Assembly: GCF_900105905.1 (NCBI RefSeq)
Contig: NZ_FNSV01000005.1
Span: 1,116,001-1,180,000, forward strand
DNA: 64,000 nt
Source of the DNA: Rhodococcus koreensis
GTDB taxonomy: Bacteria; Actinomycetota; Actinomycetes; Mycobacteriales; Mycobacteriaceae
Direction: 5' to 3'
In this document: one piece after another, positions 26,591 to 36,167 of the stretch
Numbering within the stretch: the stretch's first letter is position 1
Layout of the letters: each line of letters begins with the position of its first letter
Notes under the pieces: model-generated
The model's input: only the letters and a program-made list of their open reading frames with translations
Database searches by the model: none
Told to the model about the DNA's origin: nothing
Made by a program: the position numbers and the translations under genes

Positions 26591-27432
26591 GCCTGCTCCC
26601 GTCCCTGGCGCTGCGCTGCAGCCCAGACGTCTTCGGTGTTGAGGAAGGCGCGCCGGTACTCCGGGTCGGCGTCGACGGGCTCGGCCACGTCGGCGCCGGT
26701 CCAGGCGAGCACCTCGAGCGCGGTCGTGTCGTACGTCGGCGACGGATCCAGGGGGTGCGCCGTGTTGGCGATCAGGACGATCACCGGGAGGTGGATCACG
26801 AGTTCGACGGCGGTGTCCGCGCCGGCGGATCCGATGCTGCTCAGCGATCCGTCCGCGCCCACCCGCACCCCGTGGAAGAACGACAGCGAGGGCGGGAGGT
26901 CGCGACGCTCGAGCCCGTGCTTCGCGGCCGCCACGGTGAAGAGCTCACGGCCGGCTGGAGACCCCGAATGCAGGCTGCCGTCACCGTATTTCGCAGTGTT
27001 CGTGGCGAGCGAGGTGGTGCCGCAGAGGGCGTCGTGCCGGCCGGACCCGTCCGACACCACGGTCGCGAGGACGCGCCCCTGATCGGAGAGCAGCGGATGC
27101 CCGGTCCCCGTGTACGCCTGCCACGGCACCTTCACCGTGTCGGCGACGTTGAGCCGCTCCCACGGCGCGTCCGCCCGGTACAGCAGCAGGTGGGCGCAGG
27201 CCCGGCCGTCGAGGTCCCGCAGTCGCAGTCGGGTGCCGCGGCCCAGCACTTTCGTGGTGTACCGGCCGCCGGGAACGGTCTCCGCCCACGTGAGCAGCGC
27301 CGGATCGACACCGGACGGAGGGGTGGGCCAGGACGACGCGGGGACCACCGGCATCGAGTCGGTGACCACGCCCGACTGGGCACGCGCGTGTTCCTTCGCG
27401 GCACTGGTGGTCGAGGTGTCCACTGAGGTCAT
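26587..27432 (-). CDS. DUF1989 protein (urea carboxylase-associated, first copy)
   Basis: A 281-residue DUF1989 family protein, longer than its partner by an N-terminal extension of about 50 residues. The core has [40 protein letters not shown] and [20 protein letters not shown]. It is the larger subunit of the presumed heteromer with the next gene. It starts one base before the stop of the permease and ends overlapping the next DUF1989 start, so the four genes form one transcript. Confidence 0.85.
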   Translation of the reverse strand: MTSVDTSTTSAAKEHARAQSGVVTDSMPVVPASSWPTPPSGVDPALLTWAETVPGGRYTTKVLGRGTRLRLRDLDGRACAHLLLYRADAPWERLNVADTVKVPWQAYTGTGHPLLSDQGRVLATVVSDGSGRHDALCGTTSLATNTAKYGDGSLHSGSPAGRELFTVAAAKHGLERRDLPPSLSFFHGVRVGADGSLSSIGSAGADTAVELVIHLPVIVLIANTAHPLDPSPTYDTTALEVLAWTGADVAEPVDADPEYRRAFLNTEDVWAAAQRQGREQA

Positions 27433-27433
27433 G

Positions 27434-28999
27434 TCAGGCTCCGATCGTGACGGGGTTGGGGGTCGTGCGGCCGCGCGGAAAGCACGCGATCCCGAGCGCG
27501 ACCACGGCGGCGACGGTGATGGGGGCGGCCCACCGCAGGAGTGGGTAGTCGCCGCTGGGGTCGAAGATCTCGGCGCGCGGCCAGGACAGGTTGACGACCA
27601 TCAGCGCGCCGTAGCCGACGGCCAGGATGTTCACGGGCAGTCCGAACCGTCCGAGCGAGAACAGCGTCCGACCGTCCGCGTCGACCTGCGGTCCCCCGTG
27701 CGGCCAGCCCTTCAGCCTGCGCAGCAGGAGCGGCACCGTGACCATCAGGTAGGCGAGGTAGATCAGGATGATGCAGACGCTCGAGAGGGTCGCGAAGATC
27801 GCGGAGTTCCCGACGTTGACGGCGAGGATGCCGATGCACACGAGGCCGATCAGCACGGACGGCGCGATGGGTGTTCCGGTGCGGGGGTTCACCGTCGACA
27901 GAATCCGCGAGGCCGGCAGCCGGCCGTCCCGGGCCATCGAGAACACCAGCCGTGATGCCGCCGTCTGGATGGCGAGCGTGCAGACGAAGACGGCGATCGC
28001 GACGTCGACGAGGAGCAGGGTTCCCCACGGGGAGCTGAGGATCGACGAGAGCACGTACGGCAGTCCCTCGGCGGCGAGACGGCCGTCCGTCAGGCTCGGC
28101 GCGGCCATCAGGGCGCCGATGATCATCAGCCCGCCGCCGAGCGCCGACACGGACAGCGCGAGGCGGATCGTGCGCGGTGCGACCCGGCGCGGGTTCCTCG
28201 TCTCCTCGGCGAGTTCGCCCGCCGAACCGAACCCGACCATCACGTATGCCGCCATCAGCCCCGACACGATCCACGCCCATCCGTAGCCGGGCGACGCGCC
28301 CGCCGTGCCGGTGTCGAACACGACGTCCGGTCCGCGCCGGGCGTGAGTGAGGAACATCCCGACCACCGCGATGACCCCGACGATCTCGCAGGTCACACCG
28401 ATGTTGTTGATCCGGGACATCCAGTTGACGCCGATGCAGTTGATGAACGTGGTCAGCACGAGCAGGACGGAGCCGAGGAGCACCGCGTTGGCGGCACCGC
28501 TCGCGGACGTCAGTGTGCTGTCCTCCCCGATGATCTGGAATCCGCTCCACACGTTGGGGAGAACGACCTGCAGGGCGATGGCCGCGGCGGACGCCGTCAC
28601 CATCTGCGCGAGGATCATGAACCATCCGGCGAACCAGCCGACCACCTCGCCGCCCATCCGGCGTGACCACTGGTAGATCGCCCCCGAGATGGGGTACCGG
28701 GCGGCGAGTTCGGCGAAGTTGAGCGCCACCATGAACTGGCCGGCGAACACCACCGGCCACGTCCAGAAGAAGGCGGGCCCGGCAAACCCGAATCCGAGCC
28801 CGAAGAGCTGGAAGATCGTGGTGAGGATGGAGACGAACGAGAAGCCGGCGGCGAACGACGCGAACTTGCCCAGGGAGCGGTGGAGCTGCTGCTCGTAGCC
28901 GAATTCGCCGAGGTCGCCCGTGTCGTCGACGCCGGACGGGCGGAGAGGTGCGGGAGCCGGCGCGGTCGGCACCTGCGCAGTCCTTGTGGGTGTACTCAA
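27434..28999 (-). CDS. APC-family amino acid/amine permease
   Basis: A 521-residue transporter with about twelve transmembrane helices. The first helix region ASFAAGFSFVSILTTIFQLF, the VGFGSAGELAEETRNPRRVA loop between helices, and VNPRTGTPIAPSVLIGLVCI are typical of APC permeases linked to urea carboxylase operons. It begins at TTG 28999, supported by AAGGAG seven bases upstream and by the absence of a nearby ATG. As the first gene of the operon it probably brings in the substrate handled by the DUF1989/carboxyltransferase proteins. Confidence 0.88.
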   Translation of the reverse strand: MSTPTRTAQVPTAPAPAPLRPSGVDDTGDLGEFGYEQQLHRSLGKFASFAAGFSFVSILTTIFQLFGLGFGFAGPAFFWTWPVVFAGQFMVALNFAELAARYPISGAIYQWSRRMGGEVVGWFAGWFMILAQMVTASAAAIALQVVLPNVWSGFQIIGEDSTLTSASGAANAVLLGSVLLVLTTFINCIGVNWMSRINNIGVTCEIVGVIAVVGMFLTHARRGPDVVFDTGTAGASPGYGWAWIVSGLMAAYVMVGFGSAGELAEETRNPRRVAPRTIRLALSVSALGGGLMIIGALMAAPSLTDGRLAAEGLPYVLSSILSSPWGTLLLVDVAIAVFVCTLAIQTAASRLVFSMARDGRLPASRILSTVNPRTGTPIAPSVLIGLVCIGILAVNVGNSAIFATLSSVCIILIYLAYLMVTVPLLLRRLKGWPHGGPQVDADGRTLFSLGRFGLPVNILAVGYGALMVVNLSWPRAEIFDPSGDYPLLRWAAPITVAAVVALGIACFPRGRTTPNPVTIGA

Positions 29000-29118
29000 G
29001 GGCGTACTCCTTCGGCGAGGGCAATATCTGTCGCTCGATAGTTTTCTCGCGGAGAGGCCCCGATGGGTGACGCCCGCGTATCCAGATCGCGGTCGGCCGT
29101 AACAGCATCGTTGCCTAC

Positions 29119-29139
29119 GTTTCGGTCGCGTGACGAAAC
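29119..29139. promoter_or_regulatory. Inverted repeat in the divergent permease/TetR promoter region
   Basis: GTTTCG-N9-CGAAAC lies in the ~195-base gap between the permease operon (minus) and the TetR gene (plus), placed to control both. TetR-family operators are often imperfect palindromes of this size. I looked for a guanidine-type riboswitch in the permease leader and did not recognise one. Confidence 0.5.
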
Positions 29140-29193
29140 CCTCACGGAGGGTGGTCGGGGTCGGCTCCGGACGCGACCTGACATCATGGAGCG

Positions 29194-29901
29194 GTGACCA
29201 CAGGGCCGGGACGACCCCGACTGACCAGTCAGCGCAGACCAGGGCAGACCACTCCCGAGGAGATCCTCGACGCGGCCGGAGAGTTGTTCACCACCAAGGG
29301 TTTCGCCGCCACCTCGACCCGGCGGATCGCGGAGATGGTCGGCATCCGGCAGGCGTCGCTCTACCACCACTTTCCCAACAAGGAGGAGATCCTGGCGGCG
29401 CTGCTCGAGGAAACGGTCTCCCCCGCGCTCGCCGCCGCCGAGCGGCTCACCGGCGCCGACGCCCCCGCCACGGTGCGCCTGCACGCGCTGGCCACCTACG
29501 ACGTCACACAACTCACGGCCACCAGATGGAATCTCGGTGCGCTGTACCTTCTCCCGGAACTGCTGACCGATCGATTCGAGCCGTTCCGCACCCAGCGCAC
29601 CCTGCTCCGCGGGCACTATCGGCAGCTGGCGGACCGGGCGCTCACGGAAATCACCGGCGAATCCGGCAGCACCTCCCCAGCCCTGGCCGACCTGCCGTTC
29701 CGAATCGTCGAGAGCGCCATCGCAACCCGCGCCGACATCGAACGCGGACTGCTGCCCGGGCCCGAGAACGAGGGCGCTGCCGGACTCCTCGCCGACGCCT
29801 GCCTCCGCGCACTCGGATGGACGGACCCGCTGGACGAAATCCGGGCGAAGTCGCGCGCACTGCTCGCCGAGACCGAGGGCGGAACACCCCTTCACCTCTA
29901 G
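29194..29901 (+). CDS. TetR-family regulator of the permease/DUF1989 operon
   Basis: A 235-residue protein starting at GTG. Residues 20-70 are the TetR HTH (TTPEEILDAAGELFTTKGFA, RRIAEMVGIRQASLYHHFPN, KEEILAALL); the rest is the helical ligand-binding and dimer domain. It is divergent from the permease operon, across a shared region with a palindrome, which is the usual arrangement for a local repressor. The ligand is presumably the transported compound or a product. Confidence 0.88.
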   Translation: MTTGPGRPRLTSQRRPGQTTPEEILDAAGELFTTKGFAATSTRRIAEMVGIRQASLYHHFPNKEEILAALLEETVSPALAAAERLTGADAPATVRLHALATYDVTQLTATRWNLGALYLLPELLTDRFEPFRTQRTLLRGHYRQLADRALTEITGESGSTSPALADLPFRIVESAIATRADIERGLLPGPENEGAAGLLADACLRALGWTDPLDEIRAKSRALLAETEGGTPLHL

Positions 29902-29960
29902 CCGGGCATGTCGTTCCCGTGCGATAAAGTCTGGCGAACGCTTAACACTGGGGGGTTATC

Positions 29961-30290
29961 TTGAGCGAAGTCTTCGTCGTCACGGACGGCATCAGGAAAT
30001 ACGGCGCCACCGCTGCGCAGGCCGCCGAACAGATCAGCAGCGCCGCCGCACTCGATCTCGGCGCGAATCTCGCGGCGCTCGCGCCCGTGTTCGGCCCGAT
30101 CGGAGCCGACTTTCTCGCGTCCTTCGCTGCCGCGCAGGCACGTCACGCCACATCGGTCGCCGAACTCGCAACGCACTACGCGCAGACCGCGATCGCGGCC
30201 GACGCCACCGCCCGGTCCTACGACTCCGTCGACGGCGCCAACAGCGCAGCGCTCGGCGCCGTCGGCGACGGGCTCGGGGGCCTCGCATGA
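29961..30290 (+). CDS. EspC-like type VII secretion substrate
   Basis: A 109-residue, Ala-rich helical protein starting at TTG 29961 behind a G-rich ribosome site. It resembles the DUF2580/EspC family of ESX-exported helical hairpins: two helices split by a turn near P42-P46, and a YxxxD signal (Y87 to D91, YDSVD) at the end of the second helix as required for type VII export. There is no tryptophan of the WxG type, as in EspC itself. It overlaps the following gene by ATGA. No ESX machinery gene is in the window. Confidence 0.65.
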   Translation: MSEVFVVTDGIRKYGATAAQAAEQISSAAALDLGANLAALAPVFGPIGADFLASFAAAQARHATSVAELATHYAQTAIAADATARSYDSVDGANSAALGAVGDGLGGLA

Positions 30291-31684
30291 CCTCCCCCGA
30301 AGCCGCCGGTCATCCCGCCGAGCCCGGATCTGTTCTCGACCTGATCCAGGGCTCGCCCGTCGGCGACGCCCTCGCCACACCACTGCCGAGCACCCCGCTC
30401 GAGGCCCTGCAGAATTCCCCGCTCGGCCCGTTGCTGGATGCGCCGCTCGGTGAGCTGCCACCGTTGCCGGCCCTGCCGTCGTTGCCGCCCCTGCCACCGA
30501 ACCCGGTCGAGGCACTGCTGCAGGGGCACGCTCTGCCCGCACTGCCGGGTCTGGACGAATTGTTCAAGCCGCTCACCGATCTCGCCGGGAGCTTCGGCAC
30601 CGGCACGTTCGGCTCGTTCGACCCGACGTCCCTCCTCGACATGTCCTCGGGCCTGATCGACCAGGCCATGTCGATGAGCCTGTCGGGTCTGAAGGTCCTC
30701 GACCAGATCTGGCAGAGCCAGGCGGCGCAGGCGGCGCAGTCCCAGGGTGTGCAGGCCCAGGCGAGCGGCACCGAACTGAGCGAACGTGGCACGGAGATCG
30801 CGACCACCACCCAGACCGCCGCCGCGTCCGTGGCGCGGGGCAACGCGAACCTGATGACGATCTCGGAGTCGTTCGCGGCCACCGCGGTCGCCGCCGCGCC
30901 GATGGTGATGACTCCGCCTGGGCAGGCGATGCTTCTCGCGTCCGCGGCCGAGCACATCAAGGCGGCCATCGGAGTGGTGACGCAGACCCGCACCGAACTG
31001 AACGAGCAGACCCTCACGATGAACGGTCTCGCCGCGCCGGTCCCGGTACCGCCGCCCCCGGCACCCGGAGCCGTGGCGGGAGCGGCACCGACGTCACCGT
31101 TCGCTTTCGCGTCCACCGTCATCGAGGGCGTGGGCAAGCCGATGATCTCCACCGTTACCGACGGCGTCGGAGACCTGGTGTCGGCGAGTACCCAGGCGGC
31201 CAGTGTCTCCTCGTCCGATCTGCCCGCCGACACCGTCGCGGCGAAATCCGCCGTCACCCCGGCACACGGTGCCGTCGGCGGAGTACCCGGCGCGGTGGGC
31301 ACGGCAGGCGGCGCGGGCATCGGCATGTACGGCGGCGGCGCGGGCGGAAGCACCTCGGCGGGAAGCAGTTCGGTACCCCGCGGAGCGGTTTCCGGGGCGG
31401 TCGTGCCCCCGGCGACTGCGACCCCGACGACACCGGGCACCGCTCCGGCACCCGGCGCCACTCCGGCCGCCTCGTCCCCTCTCGCACCGGGCGGGGCAAT
31501 GGGCGGCGCCGGCATGGCGGGCGCGGGGCGCGGCGGCGACGAACAGCTGAGCGGCCGGTCCACACCGAGCTACCTCGTCAACGCCGGCGAGAACAACGCG
31601 TTCGTCGGCGACCTGCCGATGGTCGCGCCCGCCGTGATCGGCGGCGAGGATCTCGACGACGCCGCGTTCGGCGATCGGGGCTGA
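30287..31684 (+). CDS. Large Pro/Ala/Gly-rich protein coupled to the EspC-like gene
   Basis: A 465-residue protein without a signal peptide. Residues 1-110 are Pro/Leu-rich (repeats of PLPALP, LPPLPP type), 110-250 are Ala-rich helices with a single W in LKVLDQIWQSQAAQAAQ that resembles the helical part of PPE or EspB-like substrates, and 250-440 are a Gly/Ala/Pro/Thr-rich disordered region. It is translationally coupled to the EspC-like gene, a pairing seen for ESX-secreted partners such as EspC with EspA. No enzyme motif. Secretion by an ESX system is an inference. Confidence 0.55.
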   Translation: MTSPEAAGHPAEPGSVLDLIQGSPVGDALATPLPSTPLEALQNSPLGPLLDAPLGELPPLPALPSLPPLPPNPVEALLQGHALPALPGLDELFKPLTDLAGSFGTGTFGSFDPTSLLDMSSGLIDQAMSMSLSGLKVLDQIWQSQAAQAAQSQGVQAQASGTELSERGTEIATTTQTAAASVARGNANLMTISESFAATAVAAAPMVMTPPGQAMLLASAAEHIKAAIGVVTQTRTELNEQTLTMNGLAAPVPVPPPPAPGAVAGAAPTSPFAFASTVIEGVGKPMISTVTDGVGDLVSASTQAASVSSSDLPADTVAAKSAVTPAHGAVGGVPGAVGTAGGAGIGMYGGGAGGSTSAGSSSVPRGAVSGAVVPPATATPTTPGTAPAPGATPAASSPLAPGGAMGGAGMAGAGRGGDEQLSGRSTPSYLVNAGENNAFVGDLPMVAPAVIGGEDLDDAAFGDRG

Positions 31685-31688
31685 TCAC

Positions 31689-32348
31689 TCAGTCGAGCAG
31701 TGCCGCCACCTCGTGATCGGTGAGCGTGGTGGTGGGCACGCGGCCCTCCGAACGCACCAGTTCCACGGCCCGGAACAACGCGCGTTCGGGGAGAGCCGCG
31801 CCGCGCGCTTCCGCGCGGAGTTGCTCGATGAGGACCGACGCGATCGCCGCAGCCGGTACCAGCTCGCTAGTCGTCAGGGCGTCCGCCAGCCTGCGGAGCC
31901 CGAGGATCTCGAGTTCCCGGCCGCCGTCCGTCGTGTAGAGGGCGAGCGGAATCGCGAGGCTCCCGTCGGGATCCGTGATCCGGACACTCACCTCGCTGAC
32001 CCGGGCCGAACGGACCACCAGTTCCGCGGCCACCGCGCGGGTGACGTCGACGTGCCGGCTGCGCAGTCCCCCCGTCGACCGGATCCGCCCGGCCTGCAGC
32101 GTGATGCGACGCCGCAACGTGAGCAGCGCGGACGCGGCGGTCGGGACTGCGATCACGGCCCCGACCGTCACGCCGACCCACACCGGGCCGAAGAACCCGA
32201 CGACGACGCCGACCACGACACCGATCAGCACGGCGATCGCCGCGACCTTCTTGAGCCGCGGCGCGATCAACGCGATCGGGACGAGGTCGAGCGACACCGG
32301 CGCGGTGTCGTCAGGCGCCAAGGATGGCTCCGACGCGCGCGAGAACAT
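31689..32348 (-). CDS. Membrane protein of unknown function next to hisS
   Basis: A protein of up to 219 residues with two close hydrophobic segments (about residues 34-54 and 55-76) making a hairpin anchor and a ~140-residue cytoplasmic C-terminal domain ([40 protein letters not shown]). The reading frame begins at ATG 32348 and overlaps the hisS 3' end by 38 bases; an in-frame GTG at 32297, just after the hisS stop, is an equally good start and gives 202 residues. Tail to tail with the Pro-rich gene, four bases apart. Confidence 0.65.
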   Translation of the reverse strand: MFSRASEPSLAPDDTAPVSLDLVPIALIAPRLKKVAAIAVLIGVVVGVVVGFFGPVWVGVTVGAVIAVPTAASALLTLRRRITLQAGRIRSTGGLRSRHVDVTRAVAAELVVRSARVSEVSVRITDPDGSLAIPLALYTTDGGRELEILGLRRLADALTTSELVPAAAIASVLIEQLRAEARGAALPERALFRAVELVRSEGRVPTTTLTDHEVAALLD

Positions 32349-33582
32349 CCGCCGACGACACCGATTCCTGATCGCCGGTGGCGAGATTCTTGATTCCCAC
32401 CGTGCCCTCGGCGATGTCGCGGTCGCCGAGCACCAGCGCCAGCGCGGCGCCGGACCGGTCTGCGGCCTTCATCGCGCCCTTCACGCCGCGGTTGCCGTAC
32501 GCGAGATCGACTCGAATTCCCTCGGCGCGCAACTGCTGCGCGATCACCACCAGCTTCGCCTTCGCCTCCTCGCCCAGCGGGACGCCGAAGACCTCGCAGC
32601 GGGCCGTCGAGCCCGCGGTCTTGCCCTCGGCGGCGAGCGCCAGGACGGTGCGGTCGACACCGAGCCCGAAACCGATTCCGGACAACGGCTGACCACCCAG
32701 CTGAGCCATCAGACCGTCGTAACGTCCGCCGCCGCCGATTCCCGACTGCGCGCCGAGACCGTCGTGGACGAACTCGAACGTCGTCTTCGTGTAGTAGTCG
32801 AGGCCGCGGACCATCCGCGGGTTGACCACGTACGGCACCCCCAGCGCGTCGAGGTGCGCGAGCACCTCGTCGAAGTGCGCCTTCGCCGTGTCCGAGAGGT
32901 GATCGAGCATGAGCGGGGCGTCCGCCGTCATCTCGCGCACCTCCTTGCGCTTGTCGTCGAGCACCCGCAGCGGGTTGATCTCCGCCCGCCGACGGGTCTC
33001 CTCGTCGAGGGGAAGCGCGAACAGGAACTCCTGCAACCGTTCCCGGTACTGCGGACGGCACGTGTCGTCGCCGAGGGACGTGACCTCCAACCGGAAACCC
33101 TCGAGACCGAGCCCGCGGAAACCCGCGTCGGCGACGGCGATGACCTCGGCGTCGAGTGCCGGGTCGTCGACGCCGATGGCCTCGACCCCGACCTGCTGCA
33201 ACTGGCGGTACCGGCCGGCCTGCGGTCGCTCGTAACGGAAGAACGGGCCGGCGTAGCTCAGCTTGACCGGCAACTGGCCGCGGTCCAGGCCGTGCTCGAT
33301 CACGGCCCGCATGACACCCGCGGTGCCCTCGGGCCGCAGTGTCACCGAACGGTCACCGCGGTCGGCGAACGTGTACATCTCCTTGCTGACGACGTCGGTG
33401 GACTCGCCGACACCGCGGGCGAACAGCCCGGTGTCCTCGAAGATGGGAAGTTCGATGTGGCCGTATCCGGCCAGACGCGCAGCGCGCGTGAGTCCGTCAC
33501 GGACCGCGACGAACTCGGACGACTGCGGCGGGACGTAATCGGGGACGCCCTTGGGGGCGGAGAAGGTGCTGGCTTTGCTCAC
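32311..33582 (-). CDS. hisS: Histidyl-tRNA synthetase
   Basis: A 423-residue class II synthetase starting at GTG. Motif 2 region [16 protein letters not shown] with [20 protein letters not shown] and the histidine-A motif ([20 protein letters not shown], then GGGRYDGL) are clear, and [10 protein letters not shown] is motif 3. The C-terminal ~95 residues are the anticodon-binding domain. The order MBL hydrolase then hisS on the same strand is as in M. tuberculosis (Rv2581c-Rv2580c). Confidence 0.97.
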   Translation of the reverse strand: MSKASTFSAPKGVPDYVPPQSSEFVAVRDGLTRAARLAGYGHIELPIFEDTGLFARGVGESTDVVSKEMYTFADRGDRSVTLRPEGTAGVMRAVIEHGLDRGQLPVKLSYAGPFFRYERPQAGRYRQLQQVGVEAIGVDDPALDAEVIAVADAGFRGLGLEGFRLEVTSLGDDTCRPQYRERLQEFLFALPLDEETRRRAEINPLRVLDDKRKEVREMTADAPLMLDHLSDTAKAHFDEVLAHLDALGVPYVVNPRMVRGLDYYTKTTFEFVHDGLGAQSGIGGGGRYDGLMAQLGGQPLSGIGFGLGVDRTVLALAAEGKTAGSTARCEVFGVPLGEEAKAKLVVIAQQLRAEGIRVDLAYGNRGVKGAMKAADRSGAALALVLGDRDIAEGTVGIKNLATGDQESVSSADVLARVGAILGA

Positions 33583-33597
33583 TGTCGTTACTTTTCC

Positions 33598-34305
33598 TTA
33601 TTTCGATCCCGGGAGTCCAACGAGAAACGGGTTCGACCCACGTTCGGCGCCGACGGTGCTCGAACCGCCGTGCCCGGGGAGGACCGCCGTGTCGTCGGCC
33701 AGGACCAGAAGCTTGTCGGCGATGGACTGCAGCAACTGTTCGTGATTGCCGCCGGGCAGGTCGCTCCGGCCGATCGATCCCTGGAACAGCGTGTCACCGG
33801 TGAGGGCGATCTCGACGGGGCCGTTCTCGGTGACGACCCGGGTGCGGAACACCACGGACCCCTGCGTGTGCCCGGGGGTGTGGTCGACGGCGAACGACAT
33901 CCCGGCCTGCTCGATCACGTCGCCGTCGGCCAGTTCGATCACCTCACCGGGCTCGACGAACGTCATGCCCTCGATGAACGGCTTCATCGTCGGGCCGATG
34001 CCGCGGCCGGGGTCCGACAGCATGTAGCGGTCCTCGGGGTGGATGTACGCGGGGATCCCGAACTTCTCGCAGACGTCGTAGGCGTTCCAGACGTGGTCGA
34101 GGTGTCCGTGGGTCAGCAGCACCGCCGTCGGCGTCAGATTCGACTGGTCCAGGAACTCGAACAACGGTTCGGCGGCATCCTGCCCTGGGTCGACGACGAC
34201 GCACTCCGGGGCATCGTCCTGCGCGAGGATGTAGCAGTTGGTCTGAAACATCCCGGCCGGGAATCCTGTGACGAGCACGCGCGACGCTCCTGTTCGAGTG
34301 GTCAT
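33598..34305 (-). CDS. MBL-fold hydrolase (glyoxalase II-like)
   Basis: A 235-residue metallo-beta-lactamase-fold hydrolase. The dinuclear metal site is THGHLDH (HxHxDH), with the third His in DHTPGHTQGSVVF and Asp in ALTGDTLFQGSIGRSDL, and the last His in VLPGHGGSSTVG. Glyoxalase II-type thioester hydrolysis is plausible. The ortholog in M. tuberculosis is Rv2581c. It ends 15 bases before hisS and is likely co-transcribed with it. Confidence 0.9.
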   Translation of the reverse strand: MTTRTGASRVLVTGFPAGMFQTNCYILAQDDAPECVVVDPGQDAAEPLFEFLDQSNLTPTAVLLTHGHLDHVWNAYDVCEKFGIPAYIHPEDRYMLSDPGRGIGPTMKPFIEGMTFVEPGEVIELADGDVIEQAGMSFAVDHTPGHTQGSVVFRTRVVTENGPVEIALTGDTLFQGSIGRSDLPGGNHEQLLQSIADKLLVLADDTAVLPGHGGSSTVGAERGSNPFLVGLPGSK

Positions 34306-34455
34306 TGCAGTCGCTACAGCCTAAGCCGCCGCCCCGCCAGGATGTTCTCAGGTTCGGATGGCAGACTCTGGAGGTCGTGTGCCGGGGGCAGTTCGCACCG
34401 GCCAACGGCCCTATCGACCGACTTCCAGCCAGACCGACACGGGAGGACCACCGCA

Positions 34456-35334
34456 GTGCCGAGCAACGAGCAGCGCCGGGAAGCAGCGAAACGAAAGCTC
34501 GAGCGTCAGCTCGAACGCCGCGCCGACAGAGCACGCAAGCGTAAGCAGCTGACCATCGCCGGTTCGGTGCTCGGTGTCGTGCTCGTGGTGGCCGCCGGCG
34601 CCGTCGTCTTCTCCCTCACCCGCGGCGACGACGAGGCGACGGAGGCATCGGCGGCGGAGTCGGTGTCGGCGTCACCGCAGTCGCCCGGTGTGATGCCCGC
34701 AGGCCGGTCCGAACCGCTGCCCGAGAAGGTGTCCTGCACGTACACCCCCGACAGTCAGCCGCCGGCGAAGCAGGTTAACCCGCCGCGCACCGACGAGATC
34801 GACACCACGCTCCGGGAAGTCAGCGTCAGCATGCAGACGACGCAGGGAAACATCGGTCTGGTCCTGGACAACGCCGACTCCCCGTGCACGGTCAACAACT
34901 TCCTGAGCCTGGCGAGCCAGAACTACTTCGACAACACCCCTTGCCACCGGCTCGTCACGTCCGAGGGACTGAAGGTCCTGCAGTGCGGCGATCCCACCGG
35001 CGCGGGCACCGGCGGTCCGGGCTACGGGTTCGCCAACGAATTCCCCACCGACCAGTACGAGGCGTCGGATCCGGCGCTGCAGGTTCCGGTGACCTACCCG
35101 CGCGGCACGATCGCGATGGCCAACAGCGGTCAGCCCGACAGCAACGGCAGCCAGTTCTTCCTCGTCTACGCGGATTCGCAGCTCCCCCCGCAGTACACCG
35201 CGTTCGGGAAGGTCGACGAGACCGGTCTCGCGACCATCGAGAAGGTGGCGGCGGCCGGTGACGACGGATCGATGCAGGCCGGCGGCGGCAAGCCGAACCT
35301 GCCCATCGACATCACGTCCGTCCGGATGGACTGA
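34456..35334 (+). CDS. ppiB: Membrane-anchored cyclophilin-type peptidyl-prolyl isomerase
   Basis: A 292-residue protein starting at GTG 34456 with GGGAGGA eight bases upstream. A charged cytoplasmic N-terminus (RREAAKRKLERQLERRADRA) is followed by one transmembrane helix (about residues 35-55), a Ser/Ala linker, and a cyclophilin domain (CTVNNFLSLASQNYFDNTPC, FANEFP, GTIAMANSGQPDSNGSQFFL). The catalytic Arg region reads CHRLV and the FxMAN/SQFF motifs are present. The domain faces the outside and would help fold exported proteins. Syntenic with Rv2582. Confidence 0.9.
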   Translation: MPSNEQRREAAKRKLERQLERRADRARKRKQLTIAGSVLGVVLVVAAGAVVFSLTRGDDEATEASAAESVSASPQSPGVMPAGRSEPLPEKVSCTYTPDSQPPAKQVNPPRTDEIDTTLREVSVSMQTTQGNIGLVLDNADSPCTVNNFLSLASQNYFDNTPCHRLVTSEGLKVLQCGDPTGAGTGGPGYGFANEFPTDQYEASDPALQVPVTYPRGTIAMANSGQPDSNGSQFFLVYADSQLPPQYTAFGKVDETGLATIEKVAAAGDDGSMQAGGGKPNLPIDITSVRMD

Positions 35335-35356
35335 CGTCACGTGTGAGGATGGACCG

Positions 35357-36151
35357 ATGAAACGCACCTCGATTCTCGTCGCAGGCGTGAGCCTCGCGGT
35401 CCTCCTCGCCGGCTGTTCGGATTCGTCCGACTCCGGCGGCTCGTCGACCAGCACCTCGTCGAAGGCGGCCGCCACGAGCGCGGCGGAGCAGTCGCTCGAC
35501 CTGTCCAAGTTCGGCACGCTCCCCGCGGTCCCGGCTCCCGCCGGGGCCACCGTGGACTGCACGTACCCGGCGGGGCGGCCCGCCGTCAAGGACGTCACCC
35601 CGCCGCCCACGTCCGGTGTGTCCACCGTGGGCACGGTTCCCGTCGATCTCCAGACCAGCGCCGGACCGATCGGCCTGGTCCTGGACCGCGCCGAGGCCCC
35701 GTGCACGGTGAACAGCTTCACGAGCCTGGCCCAGCAGGGGTACTTCGACGACACCCCCTGCCACCGGCTGACGACCGAAGTGGGTCTGCAGGTGCTGCAG
35801 TGCGGCGACCCGAGCGGGGCGGGCACCGGCGGCCCGGGCTACGGATTCGACACGGAGTACCCCGAGACCGCGTTCGCGCCGAACGATCCGGCACTCGCGA
35901 ATCCGGTGGTCTACCCCCGCGGCACCGTCGCGATGGCCAACAGCGGGCAGCCCGGCAGCAACGGCAGCCAGTTCTTCCTCGTCTACGCCGACTCGGTGCT
36001 CCCGCCCAACTACACCGTCTTCGGTTCGATCTCCGAGGAGGGCCTCGCGACCGTCGAGAAGATCGCGGCCGACGGCGACGACGGATCCATGTCCGCAGGC
36101 GGCGGCAAGCCCAACACCCCGGTACAGATCGAGACCGCGAAGGTCGGCTGA
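35357..36151 (+). CDS. Cyclophilin-type isomerase, lipoprotein
   Basis: A 264-residue paralogue of the preceding gene, 22 bases downstream. It begins with a lipoprotein signal peptide whose lipobox is LLAGC, so Cys21 would be lipidated. After a Ser/Thr-rich linker the cyclophilin domain follows (CTVNSFTSLAQQGYFDDTPC, GTVAMANSGQPGSNGSQFFL). The two genes share nearly the same catalytic core but differ in anchor type. A longer frame from 35258 overlaps the previous gene and lacks the signal peptide, so ATG 35357 is preferred. Confidence 0.9.
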   Translation: MKRTSILVAGVSLAVLLAGCSDSSDSGGSSTSTSSKAAATSAAEQSLDLSKFGTLPAVPAPAGATVDCTYPAGRPAVKDVTPPPTSGVSTVGTVPVDLQTSAGPIGLVLDRAEAPCTVNSFTSLAQQGYFDDTPCHRLTTEVGLQVLQCGDPSGAGTGGPGYGFDTEYPETAFAPNDPALANPVVYPRGTVAMANSGQPGSNGSQFFLVYADSVLPPNYTVFGSISEEGLATVEKIAADGDDGSMSAGGGKPNTPVQIETAKVG

Positions 36152-36167
36152 CCCCGCACCCGACCGC

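Noticed and set aside
29000-29193. Guanidine riboswitch in the permease leader
   Set aside because: I could not find the conserved guanidine-I or -II motifs; a TetR gene and palindrome explain regulation. A covariance model scan would decide.
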